Made by a program: the position numbers and the translations under genes
Shown: positions 17,538-28,200 of the stretch, piece by piece
Layout: the number at the start of each line of letters is the position of its first letter
Numbering within the stretch: position 1 is the stretch's first letter
Assembly: GCA_963802205.1 (NCBI GenBank)
Contig: CAWDHW010000005.1
Coordinates: 62,001-126,000 of the forward strand
DNA length: 64,000 nucleotides
Source: DYRB01 sp963802205
Lineage (GTDB): Bacteria; Pseudomonadota; Gammaproteobacteria; Chromatiales; Chromatiaceae
Reading direction: 5' to 3'
Notes under the pieces: model-generated
What the model saw: only the letters and a program-made list of their open reading frames with translations
The model's database searches: none
What the model was told of the DNA's origin: nothing

Positions 17538-19073
17538 TTATACGCTCGGCATCAGATCCCGAGGCCGCACCCCCAGGGCCAGCAAGCCGACTCCATAGGC
17601 CAGGGCCCCAAGCCCGATCCAGGTCAGCAACTGCATGGCCCTGGCCCCCTGCCCCAGCACCAGCCAGGCATCCGTGGGCGGACAGCCCCACCTCAGGAGC
17701 AGGGCCATGACCAGGCCCGCCCCACACCCTTGGGCCAGGAGCCTGGGCCAGCCCGGCTCCGGCCGGTAGATGCCCTCTCCCAACAGCCCTCGCAAAAGGA
17801 GCCCAGCGTTGACCAGGGCCGCCAGGGCCGTCGCCAGGGCCAGCCCGGCATGGCCCAGGGGCCACATCAGTGTCAGGCTCAAGACCAGGTTGACCAGCAT
17901 GGCGACCATGGCGATGCGAACCGGGACCCTGGTCTGGGCCCGGGCGTAGTAGCCGGGGGCCAGGATCTTCACCCCGAGAAAGCCCAGCACCCCAACCCCA
18001 TAGGCGGACAGGGCTCGGCCGGCCATACCCACATCGTTGGCGCCGAAGGCATCCGAATAGAACAGTGTGGCGAACAGGGGACCCGCGAGCAGGGCGAGCC
18101 CCAGGGCCGCCGGCAACCCCAGCAGCAAGGCCCAGCGCAGGGCCCAGTCCAGGGTTCGGGAGAATGCCTGAGGCGAGCGCTCCGCGTGCTCCCGGGAGAG
18201 CTTGGGGAGGATGACGGTCCCAAGGGCGACGCCCAGTATCCCCAGAGGGAACTCTATCAGCCGGTCTGCAAAATAGAGCCAGGAGATACTCCCCGCCGCC
18301 AGGAACGAGGCCAGGATGGTGCTCAAGAACATGTTGATCTGGGCCACGGAGACCCCGAGTAGCGACGGCCCAATCAGGCCCAGCGTGCGTCGCACCCCCG
18401 CATCCCGCGTATTGAACCGCGGTCGCGGCAGCAGTCCCAACCTGGCCAGGAACGGGACCTGGAAGGCGAGTTGCGCCACCCCCGCAATCAGCACCCCCCA
18501 GGCCAGGGCCACGATGGGCCTGTCCATCCGCGGGGCAAGCCACAGTGCACAGGCAATCAACACGACATTCAGCAGGACCGGGGTGAAGGCGGGAACCCCG
18601 AAGCGCCCGAAGGTATTGAGGATTCCGCCCGCCAGAGCGGTCAGGGAGATGAAGAGCAAGTAGGGAAAGGTCAGGCGCAACATGTCCGCCGCCAGGGCCT
18701 GCTGACCAGGGGCGGCGGCAAAGCCAGGGGCAAAGGCCAGGACCAGGAGGGGCGCCCCCAGGATCCCCAAGACCGTGACCGCCAGCAGGCCCAACCCCAG
18801 GGTTCCCGCAATATCGTCCACGAAGCGCTTGAGGGCCGCCGGGCCGCGCTGGGCGCGGTACTCCGAGAGCACCGGGACAAAGGCCAGCGCGAAGGCCCCC
18901 TCGGCGAAGAGGCGGCGCATCAGGTTAGGGATGCGAAAGGCGACAAAGAAGGCGTCGGTCGCCGCATCGGCCCCGAAGACCCGTGCCACCACCAGGTCGC
19001 GCACAAAGCCGAGGATGCGCGAAATCAGGGCATTGCCGCCGACCTTGGCGATGGAACGAGCGATGGGCGCCAA
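17538..19073 (-). CDS. murJ: Lipid II flippase MurJ
   Basis: A 511-residue MOP-superfamily membrane protein with about 14 transmembrane segments. Family motifs include ISRILGFVRDLVVARVFGA near the N-terminus, FRIPNLMRRLFAEGAF and the loop ILNTFGRFGVPAFTPVLLN. It moves lipid-linked peptidoglycan precursor across the inner membrane. The start is a TTG at 19073 with GGAG about 10 bases upstream; no ATG gives a comparable N-terminus. It heads the murJ-ribF-ileS-lspA gene set. Confidence 0.94.
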   Translation of the reverse strand: MAPIARSIAKVGGNALISRILGFVRDLVVARVFGADAATDAFFVAFRIPNLMRRLFAEGAFALAFVPVLSEYRAQRGPAALKRFVDDIAGTLGLGLLAVTVLGILGAPLLVLAFAPGFAAAPGQQALAADMLRLTFPYLLFISLTALAGGILNTFGRFGVPAFTPVLLNVVLIACALWLAPRMDRPIVALAWGVLIAGVAQLAFQVPFLARLGLLPRPRFNTRDAGVRRTLGLIGPSLLGVSVAQINMFLSTILASFLAAGSISWLYFADRLIEFPLGILGVALGTVILPKLSREHAERSPQAFSRTLDWALRWALLLGLPAALGLALLAGPLFATLFYSDAFGANDVGMAGRALSAYGVGVLGFLGVKILAPGYYARAQTRVPVRIAMVAMLVNLVLSLTLMWPLGHAGLALATALAALVNAGLLLRGLLGEGIYRPEPGWPRLLAQGCGAGLVMALLLRWGCPPTDAWLVLGQGARAMQLLTWIGLGALAYGVGLLALGVRPRDLMPSV

Positions 19074-19225
19074 GGGTCAGGACTCCGGAGCAAAGTCGCC
19101 GATGATAGGTTGCACCGCGCCCGGCAGGGAGTAGCGCTATCAACCGGTAGAGTGCCGGGTTGGGTTGCGCCCCCACTCAAAGAGACGACCGGCGCGGGCG
19201 GGCAGTGTACGGCCCTCGCCCCGGC

Positions 19226-21262
19226 CTACTTCAACACCTGGAACAGGTTGTTAAAGTCGTCGCTCCAGACCCCGAGGCCCGGGATGGGCTTGATGGGGCT
19301 CGCCGCGTCGCGGATCAGGGGTTGCTCAAGGACCTTCTGGTTTTTTGCCACCAGCATCCAGTCGGTTCGGCGCAGGTCGGAATCCTCCGCATCGTCGTGA
19401 ATCAACACGGTGTAGAGCCCCTGGGATTGGGCAATGGCCTCCACGACGGGCGGCAGCCAGAGGAAACGGTTGGTAAGGTGGAAGGCGATGATGCCGTCCG
19501 GGTCCAGATGACGGGCATAGAGCTCCATGGCCTCGGCCGTGATGAGGTGCACTGGAACCGAGTCGCCGGAGAAGGCGTCCACCGCCAGGACGTGGAACCC
19601 TTGGGGCGACTCCCGCTCCAGGGACAGTCGGGCGTCGCCGAGCACCATCTCGATGCGTGCCTGACTCTCGCGCATAAAGCTGAACTCATCCTGAGCGAAG
19701 TCCAGCACTTGCGGGTTGATCTCATAGAAGCGGTAGTTGTCTCCTGGCCGGCCATAGAGCGCCAGGGTCCCGGCGCCGAGACCGATCAGGCCCACCTTCT
19801 TGCCATCGGCCTGGGTACTGGCAATGGCGCGCCCGACCCCGGCGGTGGGGCCGTAGTAGGTCGTGGGCTCCATGCGCCGTTCAGGAGTCAGGTACTGCTC
19901 GCCGTGCTTGATGGAGCCGTGGTAGAGCTGGCGCACATTGTCCCGCGGGTCCTCGCGGTGGGTGTCCAGGCTCAGCAAGTTGCCGTAGAAATTGCGGTCG
20001 ATGCGTCGGGTGCCGGCGAAGTCGTCGTAGATCTGCACATAGAGGAACCAGGCGCACAGGACGGCCAGGGCCGCGGCCAGCCCTCGCAGCGCCTTGGACT
20101 CGCGCAGCAGGGCCATGGCCAGCAGGGCGGTGATGATAAAGCCGAGCCCCAACTCGTAGTAGGCCGGCAGGACGCGCGGTGCGATCAGCCCGACGCTGAT
20201 GCCGCCCAAGGCCCCTCCCAGGGAGAGCATCAGATAGAAGCGGGTCAGGTAGCGCGGCCCGGGGCGCATCTGCGCCAGTTCGCCATGCAGGAACATGCAG
20301 AAAAAGAAGAGCCCCAGGGTGTAGAGCGGGATGGCCACGAAGATGTTGACCCCAATGCTGCTGTCCTGGAGCCCGTAGGCGCAGATCCCAAGGAGTGCCG
20401 CGGTGGGCAGCAGGAACCAACGCCGGCTATACCAGCGGTCGCTCTCGAAGCACAGCACGAAGCTCAACAGGTAGATGGTCAGCGGCAGGAGCCACAGGAA
20501 GGGGATGGCCGCCACGTTCTGGGTGATGTGGTTGGTGATGGCCACCAGGAGCCAGGAGCCCATGCCGGAGAGGCCAATCCAGAGCAGGTAGTCGCGCCGT
20601 GTCGGGTCCCAGTCGGCCTCCGCCTGGTGGGTGCGGGCGTGTGCCTCCGGGGGCAGGCTGTGGGCGTGGCGCAGGAAGTACAGCGCAGACCCCGCGCACA
20701 GCACGGCGAACAGGGCGTAGACACCGGACCAGACATAGGCCTGGGTCGCCAGCCTTGCCTGGGGTTCGAGCAGGAAGGGGTAACTCACCAGGGCCAGCAG
20801 GGAGGCCAGGTTGGACAGGGAGAAATAGCGGTAGACGTGGGCTCCGATCATGGTCCGGGAGACCCAGGACTGAACCAGGGGGCCGGTGGTGGAAAGCAGA
20901 AAATAGGGCAGCCCGATGGTGGCCACCAGCAGCCCCAGAATCCACGCGGTCGGGTCTTCTTCCCCGCCGGGCTTCCAATGTGACTGGGCCAGGATGGGGA
21001 GAAAGGCGAGACTGAGCGCCAGCAAGACGATGTGGACCACGACCTGGCTACGCGGGGCCAGGTGACGTGAGATCCAGTCCGCATAGGCATAGCCCACCAG
21101 CAGGGTGACCTGGAAGAAAACCATGCAGATGGACCACACCGCCGCGGACCCGCCGAACCAGGGGAGGATCTGCTTGGCGATGAGGGGCTGGACCAGAAAC
21201 AGCAGGAAGGCGCTGGAAAAAATGGTCCCTGCGAAGAGGACCTTGGAGCCGGTGTTGTGCAT
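19226..21262 (-). CDS. Fused MFS transporter / spermidine synthase-like protein
   Basis: A 678-residue fusion. The first 440 residues form about 12 or more transmembrane helices of an MFS-like or SpeE-associated membrane domain (LFAGTIFSSAFLLFLVQPL). The C-terminal 230 residues are a spermidine-synthase-like methyltransferase fold with VGLIGLGAGTLALYGR, YEINPQVLDFA and AVDAFSGDSVPVHL. The aminopropyltransferase function of such fusions has not been shown generally. No speD or speB is nearby, so polyamine synthesis should not be assumed. ATG 21262 is preferred over an upstream GTG at 21322. Confidence 0.82.
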   Translation of the reverse strand: MHNTGSKVLFAGTIFSSAFLLFLVQPLIAKQILPWFGGSAAVWSICMVFFQVTLLVGYAYADWISRHLAPRSQVVVHIVLLALSLAFLPILAQSHWKPGGEEDPTAWILGLLVATIGLPYFLLSTTGPLVQSWVSRTMIGAHVYRYFSLSNLASLLALVSYPFLLEPQARLATQAYVWSGVYALFAVLCAGSALYFLRHAHSLPPEAHARTHQAEADWDPTRRDYLLWIGLSGMGSWLLVAITNHITQNVAAIPFLWLLPLTIYLLSFVLCFESDRWYSRRWFLLPTAALLGICAYGLQDSSIGVNIFVAIPLYTLGLFFFCMFLHGELAQMRPGPRYLTRFYLMLSLGGALGGISVGLIAPRVLPAYYELGLGFIITALLAMALLRESKALRGLAAALAVLCAWFLYVQIYDDFAGTRRIDRNFYGNLLSLDTHREDPRDNVRQLYHGSIKHGEQYLTPERRMEPTTYYGPTAGVGRAIASTQADGKKVGLIGLGAGTLALYGRPGDNYRFYEINPQVLDFAQDEFSFMRESQARIEMVLGDARLSLERESPQGFHVLAVDAFSGDSVPVHLITAEAMELYARHLDPDGIIAFHLTNRFLWLPPVVEAIAQSQGLYTVLIHDDAEDSDLRRTDWMLVAKNQKVLEQPLIRDAASPIKPIPGLGVWSDDFNNLFQVLK

Positions 21263-21603
21263 GGGACTGGCGTTCCGTCGGGAGGCAACAGGGCTGCCTG
21301 ACCACGGTGGGTTGGCAGACACGCAAGCCTAACGTAACGCCCTGGCCCCTTCAAACCGGCGGCGGCTCCGCGACCGGCATTGGGCCGACCAGCCAAGCCG
21401 ACGGGCCACATCCCGCCCGCTCGAACCAGGGTTGAGATCACGCTGGGTCCGGGTACACTCCGCCGTCGTCAGCGGCTTGTATCTGCGCTTGCCAAGTGCC
21501 TTCCATCGATGCTACGGTTATCGACATCCTAGTTGCCGTTTAGCCCATACGGTCAGACCTTACTGATCCCTCGCTATACCGTCCGTGCCGCTGGACTTCT
21601 TAT
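21263..21603. other. Gene-free boundary region upstream of the glycan island
   Basis: I see no coding sequence in these 341 bases. They hold the leader of the MFS/spermidine-synthase-like gene on the left. On the right they abut the abrupt start of a decarboxylase remnant, so the island boundary lies here. Confidence 0.5.
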
Positions 21604-22240
21604 TCCCATGAGGCCTTCCTCATGTATATGTCCACCAGCCCCCAATACCCCGTCATCGCTTCCTGCGATGTTGTCGCCGCAATGATGGAACCTCCCGGCG
21701 GACCTTCTATGGTGGAGGATTTCATCCTGGGTGCCCTCGACTTCATGCCATGCCATGCGCGAGGTCGATGCAGAGCCGGAGAAATCTTCGCGATTCCAGG
21801 TCTGGGGACCGGACGAACTGTTGGACGACGACATCTAGGAGCGGGCCGGATTGGGTCCTGTACACCGAGGGGCGCTGGCACGGATTCGGAGATCGCACCC
21901 TGGCGTCAATATGCCCGATCCCAATAAGGCTACGGTGATCGCCTCTGGGGCAGCGTGGCCGGCGAGGTGGCGGTGTTGGACAGCCCTGCCGCTATCGTCG
22001 CGCGCTACATGGGAGAACACGGGATCTTTGGCGACAAAGACCGGCCTCTATTCCTTCTACAGCATGTTTACTATCGGCATCGCCAAGGGTCGTTGGGCAA
22101 CCATGGACACGGGACTTCGGCAGATCAAAGACGACTACGACCACAACCGTCCCCTGTGGTGGGCCCTGCCCGCAATTGCTCCGATCAGCCCTTTGCGACC
22201 ACTGATCTCCGACGTCGCAGCCCCTACCTTCACCTGACCC
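21604..22240 (+). pseudogene. Remnant of an Orn/Lys/Arg decarboxylase
   Basis: Several frames together spell the middle part of a PLP-dependent, AdiA/LdcC-type decarboxylase. Frame 1 gives HEAFLMYMSTSPQYPVIAS and PGGPSMVEDFILGALDF. A second frame gives SSRFQVWGPDELLDDDI. A third gives WVLYTEGRWHGFGD, and another NMPDPNKATVIASG. The last gives TGLYSFYSMFTIGIAKGRW and KDDYDHNRPLW. At least four frame changes and stop codons interrupt it. The PLP-lysine region upstream and the C-terminal domain are absent. The gene is dead; its position marks the left edge of the glycan island. Confidence 0.8.
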
Positions 22241-22286
22241 AGAAACAGAATGCCAGGCGGTGTCTCGTCCCATGCGGTGCGATCGT

Positions 22287-25200
22287 ATGAGTATCCTTCC
22301 AATTCAACAAATTCCAGACTCAGCCGTGCAGACGCTCGCGAAAGGACCGGCGTTGGTTCTTGCCGCCCAACCTGGCGATGAGGTTTACGGTTGTGGCGGG
22401 GCCTGCCGCCGCCATGTCGAGGCGGCCGACCCCGTGACCGTACTCATCGTCTCCGAAGGTTTAAGCGAATCCCAGTGCGCACCGGCGGGGCCCCCTGTAG
22501 TGGATGAGCAGAAGCGCGAGAGCGACTTGGCAGCCCTGGTCCTGGGATACGACGAGCCAATCCACTGGATAGGCAACGAGCCCAGTCAAGAGTGGGAAGA
22601 GCAGTTGATTCGGCGCATCGCACAACTGGTCATTCTTACGCAGCCGGCGATAATCTACGCTCCTTTTATCGGAGATACCGATCCACGTCGCGCGTCACTC
22701 GGCGTCATTGCTTGGCAAGCAGCGCGCCTCGCCTCGCTCGGCTGCCCAGTCGCGATGTACGAGGTCGCAGTTCCGCTCCGGCCAAATCGGTTACTCGACA
22801 TCACAAGTGTTCTGTCCATCAAGCGCCAGGCGATGGGTTGTTTCCGGTCACGCCCGAATGCCCGCGCAGATTACAGGACGACTCTGGGCTTGAATCGGCT
22901 TCGAGCCAATACGTTACCAGCAGGTATCCAGGCCGCCGAGGGATATTGGCTGGTCGGCGCCGAAGATCTCTCACATCCGACATCCATGGTTGGGTTTGAC
23001 AATACCGACTCGTCCCTGGCAAAGATTCTAGACCCCTTGGTCTCGGTCGTTATTCGGACGACCAATCGCGATGAGTTGGCCGTCGCGTTGGAGTCGATCG
23101 CATCCCAGACCTACCGGAATATAGAGGTGGTCTTGGTGGATGTGGAAGGCCATCGCGCCATCGCTTCAATAGCGTCTTGTGGCCTGTTTCCAGTCCGCGT
23201 CGCTTCTACGGGAAAGCATCTCAACCGAGGGGCTGCGGCTAATCTTGGGCTCGACGCGGCGCGAGGTGACTATGTCGCCTTCCTGGATGACGACGACTGG
23301 TTTTTGCCGCATCATATCGAATGGCTCGTCTCGGCCATACGCCAATCGGAGAGTGCCCGGGCGGCGTATTGCAATGTTGAGTGCCGCACTCAACTCGATA
23401 CGGGTGAATGGCAAGTCTTAAACACCTTTAACGCTTGCCATGATCCAACCCGACTATTGATCGAAAACTATCTACCGATGCACGCGGTTCTGTTCGATCG
23501 CCATCTTGCTGGGGAGAGTTTGCGCTTCGACGAGTCGCTGCATGTCTACGAAGACTGGGACTTTTGGATTCAGTTGGCCGCTTTGACCGATTTTGTCCAT
23601 GTCGATCAGGTCACGGCGATCTATCGGATCACCCAGACCTCCGGGTTTGGGGTTCGCACGTCGGACCCCAACGCCTTGGCGGGGTTGTCGGCCATGATGG
23701 AAAAGTGGCGCGGACGCTGGACCCTGGAACAGGTTGTTGCGATTGCAGGGTGGCCTAAACATCAACTCCAGCTCGCGTCGGCCGATGCCCAACGACGTGA
23801 CCAGAATCACGCGGCGGTCATTGCTGGCTTGAACGAGCGCGTCGCGGGACTCGAGGCACTGATCTCCGACCGAGAAACCAGGTTGTCCGAACAGCTTGCC
23901 GATGGAGAGCGACTCAAACACGCCCTGGCGGATCGCGAGCATCGGATCACCGACATCGAGACTGAGGTGTCCGCCCAGCTCGCGGACGCAGAGCGACTCA
24001 AGCGCGCCCTGACGGATCGCGACCATCGTATCGCCGACCTTGAGACTCAGGTGTCTGCCAGGCTCGCCGACGGGGAACGGCTCAACCATGCCCTGACGGA
24101 TCGCGACCATCGTATCGCCGACCTTGAGACTCAGGTATCCGCCAGGCTCGCCGACGAGGAACGACTCACCCACGCCCTGACGGATCGCGACCATCGTATC
24201 GCCGACCTTGAGACTCAGGTATCCGCCAGGCTCGCCGACGAGGAAGGGCTCAACCACGCCTTGGCAAATCACGAGAGCCCCATCGCCGACCTCGATACTC
24301 AAGTGTCCGTCAGGCTCGCCGACGGGGCACGGCTCACCCACGCCCTGGCGGATCGCGCGCATCGCATCGCCGAGCTCGAGGCGCAGGTATCCGCCCAACG
24401 CTCCGACGGGGTACGGCTCGCCCACGCCTTGGCGGAGCGCGAGAAGCACATCGGCTCGATCCAGAGTCTTGTTGCGTGCGAGCAGGCTCGGAGCGCGACC
24501 TGGGAGCAACAATATGACCTCATGGCAGAGCGACTTAATACCATCCAGAGCAGCGCTTCCTGGCAAGCCGTGTCACGGGTCTACCACGCTGAGCAACGTC
24601 TGCCGGCGGCGGTTCGCAGTGCGCTCGCTGTCCCCAAGATCGTCTGGTGGTCGTTAACCCTGACGCTTAGCTCGCGACTTCACCGTCGGGCGCAGCTGCA
24701 TAAAATCGCAGCATCGGGGTTGTTTGATGAATCCTGGTACCTAAAGCGTTATCCCGATGTACTGCTTCAAGGGTACCGCCCAATCTTGCATTGGTGGGAA
24801 ATCGGATGCCGCGAGGGACGAGACCCCAACCCGTTGTTTCATACCAAATGGTATACTGAACACTATCCAGACGCCATCGCCGAGGGGATGGATCCGCTCC
24901 TGAGTTACATCGATAAAGGGATCTCCAATAGACACGATACATGCGAACTATTTGATTCCGCATGGTATCTCGCGCAGAATCCCGATCTCACCGAGATCGA
25001 TGGGAGCCCATTGGTTCACTACGTCAAAACCGGCTGGAAGGAAGGTCGAGATCCTCACCCACTCTTTGCCACGGACTGGTATTTGCAGCAGAACCCCGAG
25101 ATCGCCCGGGCGGGGATCAATCCCTTGGTACATTTTGTCACGCAGGGCGCCGTGGCAGGTCGCAGCCCGCATCCGCTCTTCGACCCGGGGTGGTACGCGA

Positions 25201-28200
25201 ACGAAAATTCCGATTCTTCCAGGGTTCCGGGAAATCCCCTGGTCGATTTCCTTACCGGGGCTACCGGGCATATTCGCAGCCCGCATCCATTATTCGATGC
25301 CAGGTGGTATCTGGAGCGCAATACGGACGTTGCGGACTCCGGGCTGAATCCACTGGTACATTATCTCAAGTTCGGTGCAAACGAACGCCGGGACCCACAC
25401 CCGCTGTTCGACACGAACCGGTACTTCGAGCAGGCTCCGGATCTGCCCGCATCCCGCCTCGACCCACTCTCGCACTTCGTCCGTGTTGGTGCCGCGAGGA
25501 GGTTAGATCCTTGTCCCCTTTTTGATTCGGCGTGGTACCTCGCGCGGAATCCCGATCTTGCCGAGATCGACGCGAGTCCATTGCTGCACTACCTCCAGAC
25601 CGGTTGGAGAGAAGGCCGAGACCCTCACCCACTGTTTGCCGCCGACTGGTATCTGGCGCAGAATCCCGAGGTCGCCCGGGCGGGGATCAACCCCTTGGTA
25701 CATTTTGTCACGCAGGGCGCCGTGGCAGGTCGCAGCCCGCATCCGCTCTTCGATCCAGGGTGGTACGCGAACGACAATCCCGATCCTTCCAGGGGTCCGG
25801 AAAATGCCCTGATCGACTTCCTTACCAGCGCTACTGGACATGCTCGCAGCCCGCATCCTTTATTCGATTCCAGGTGGTATCTGGAGCACAATCCGGACGT
25901 TTCCGAATCCGGGATCAATCCCCTGCTTCATTACCTCACAATCGGTGCAAGCGAACGCCGGGACCCACACCCGCTGTTCGATACGAACCGGTACTTCGAG
26001 CAGGCTCCGGATCTGCCCGCATCCCGCCTCGACCCACTCTCGCACTTCGTCCGTGTTGGTGCCGCGAGGAGGTTAGATCCTTGTCCCCTTTTTGATTCGG
26101 CGTGGTACCTCGCGCGGAATCCCGATCTTGCCGAGATCGACGCGAACTCCATTGCTGCACTACCTCCAGACCGGTTGGAGAGAAGGCCGAGACCCTCACC
26201 CACTGTTTGCCGCCGACTGGTATCTGGCGCAGAATCCCGAGGTCGCCCGGGCGGGGATCAACCCCTTGGTACATTTTGTCACGCAGGGCGCCGTGGCAGG
26301 TCGCAGCCCGCATCCGCTCTTCGATCCAGGGTGGTACGCGAACGACAATCCCGATCCTTCCAGGGGTCCGGAAAATGCCCTGATCGACTTCCTTACCGGC
26401 GCTACTGGACATGCTCGCAGCCCGCATCCTTTATTCGATGCCAGGTGGTATCTGGAGCACAATCCGGACGTTTCCGAATCCGGGATCAATCCCCTGCTTC
26501 ATTACCTCACAATCGGTGCAAGCGAACGCCGGGACCCACACCCGCTGTTCGATACGAACCGGTACTTCGAGCAGGCTCCGGATCTGCCCGCATCCCGCCT
26601 CGACCCACTCTCGCACTTCGTCCGTGTTGGTGCCGCGAGGAGGTTAGATCCTTGTCCCCTTTTTGATTCGGCGTGGTACCTCGCGCGGAATCCCGATCTT
26701 GCCGAGATCGACGCGAGTCCATTGCTGCACTACCTCCAGACCGGTTGGAGAGAAGGCCGAGACCCTCACCCACTGTTTGCCGCCGACTGGTATCTGGCGC
26801 AGAATCCCGAGGTCGCCCGGGCGGGGATCAACCCCTTGGTACATTTTGTCACGCAGGGCGCCGTGGCAGGTCGCAGCCCGCATCCGCTCTTCGATCCAGG
26901 GTGGTACGCGAACGACAATCCCGATCCTTCCAGGGGTCCGGAAAATGCCCTGATCGACTTCCTTACCAGCGCTACTGGACATGCTCGCAGCCCGCATCCT
27001 TTATTCGATTCCAGGTGGTATCTGGAGCACAATCCGGACGTTTCCGAATCCGGGATCAATCCCCTGCTTCATTACCTCACAATCGGTGCAAGCGAACGCC
27101 GGGACCCACACCCGCTGTTCGATACGAACCGGTACTTCGAGCAGGCTCCGGATCTGCCTGCATCCCGCCTCGATCCACTCTCGCACTTCATCCGTGTTGG
27201 TGCCGCACGGGGACTGGACCCACACCCCTTATTTGACACGCGCTGGTATCGTGAAAAGCACCCGGACATTCTCGATGCCAACCCAATCATCCATTACCTG
27301 ACCGCGGGCGGCCTTGAAGGCCGGGATCCACACCCGCTATTCAGCTCCACTTGGTATCGCGAGCGAAATCGCGACATCCTAGATGCAAATCCACTTACCC
27401 ATTTTGTGACGAATGGATGGCGGGAAGGCCGGGACCCAAGCCCCGTGTTTGACGTATCCTATTACCTCCAGCAGTACCCTGACGTCGCTGCGAGCGGCGT
27501 CAACCCTGTTGCCGACTATCTCGCAAGAGGCGCCCGTGATGGCCGCAACCCAAGTCAGGATTTCGACACTAATTGGTACCGGGCAACGTATAACATCGAC
27601 CCATGGACAAATCCCTTGGTGCACTATGTGACCGAGGGAGCGGCCGCGGGGTATCACGTATCCGAGGCAGATGCTCATGCCCTGTCGGCAATTCGATCGT
27701 CGAAATCGATCCCGCCCCCAGTCTCGCGATGGGCGCATTGGATCCCGGATTGGCAAGGAGACTGGTCCACCTTGTCGTTGGGATCGGGGGCCGATACTGA
27801 CCGCATCCTGGTCATTGACTGGAAACCGCCAACACCAGACCGGGACTCCGGCTCGTATCGGATGCGGATGATCCTGGAGATATTGGTGGCAGCAGAGCCG
27901 GGAGCCATTGACTTTGTCGGTGGCCGCGCGGCTGAGAGCGTGGACTATGTCGAGGCCTTAGAGGCCCAGGGAATTAAAGTAATGATCGGCGAAGAGGCCG
28001 CGCTGGCCCACCTGATGTCCCATGGGGGACGATATCGGGCAGTGTGGATCGCGCGTCCTGAACTCGCGGAACGTTATCTCCCGATGGTTCGGGCCTTCGC
28101 CGCGCAGGCACGCACACTCTACGATACGGTTGACCTGCACTGGATTCGGTTCGAGCGGGGCTGCGCATTCCACAAGAAGCCCGAAGAGCTACAGGCACTT

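Noticed and set aside
19160..20983. A 607-codon plus-strand frame opposite the MFS/spermidine-synthase-like gene
   Set aside because: Antisense shadow of a protein with consistent transmembrane helices.
24931..27211. CRISPR-like array
   Set aside because: The repeats are 570 bp, coding and without unique spacers; no cas genes are in the window.
25366..27290. Multiple short minus-strand and off-frame open frames that recur in the repeat array
   Set aside because: They recur only because the 570-bp unit recurs; all are shadows of the giant glycosyltransferase frame.
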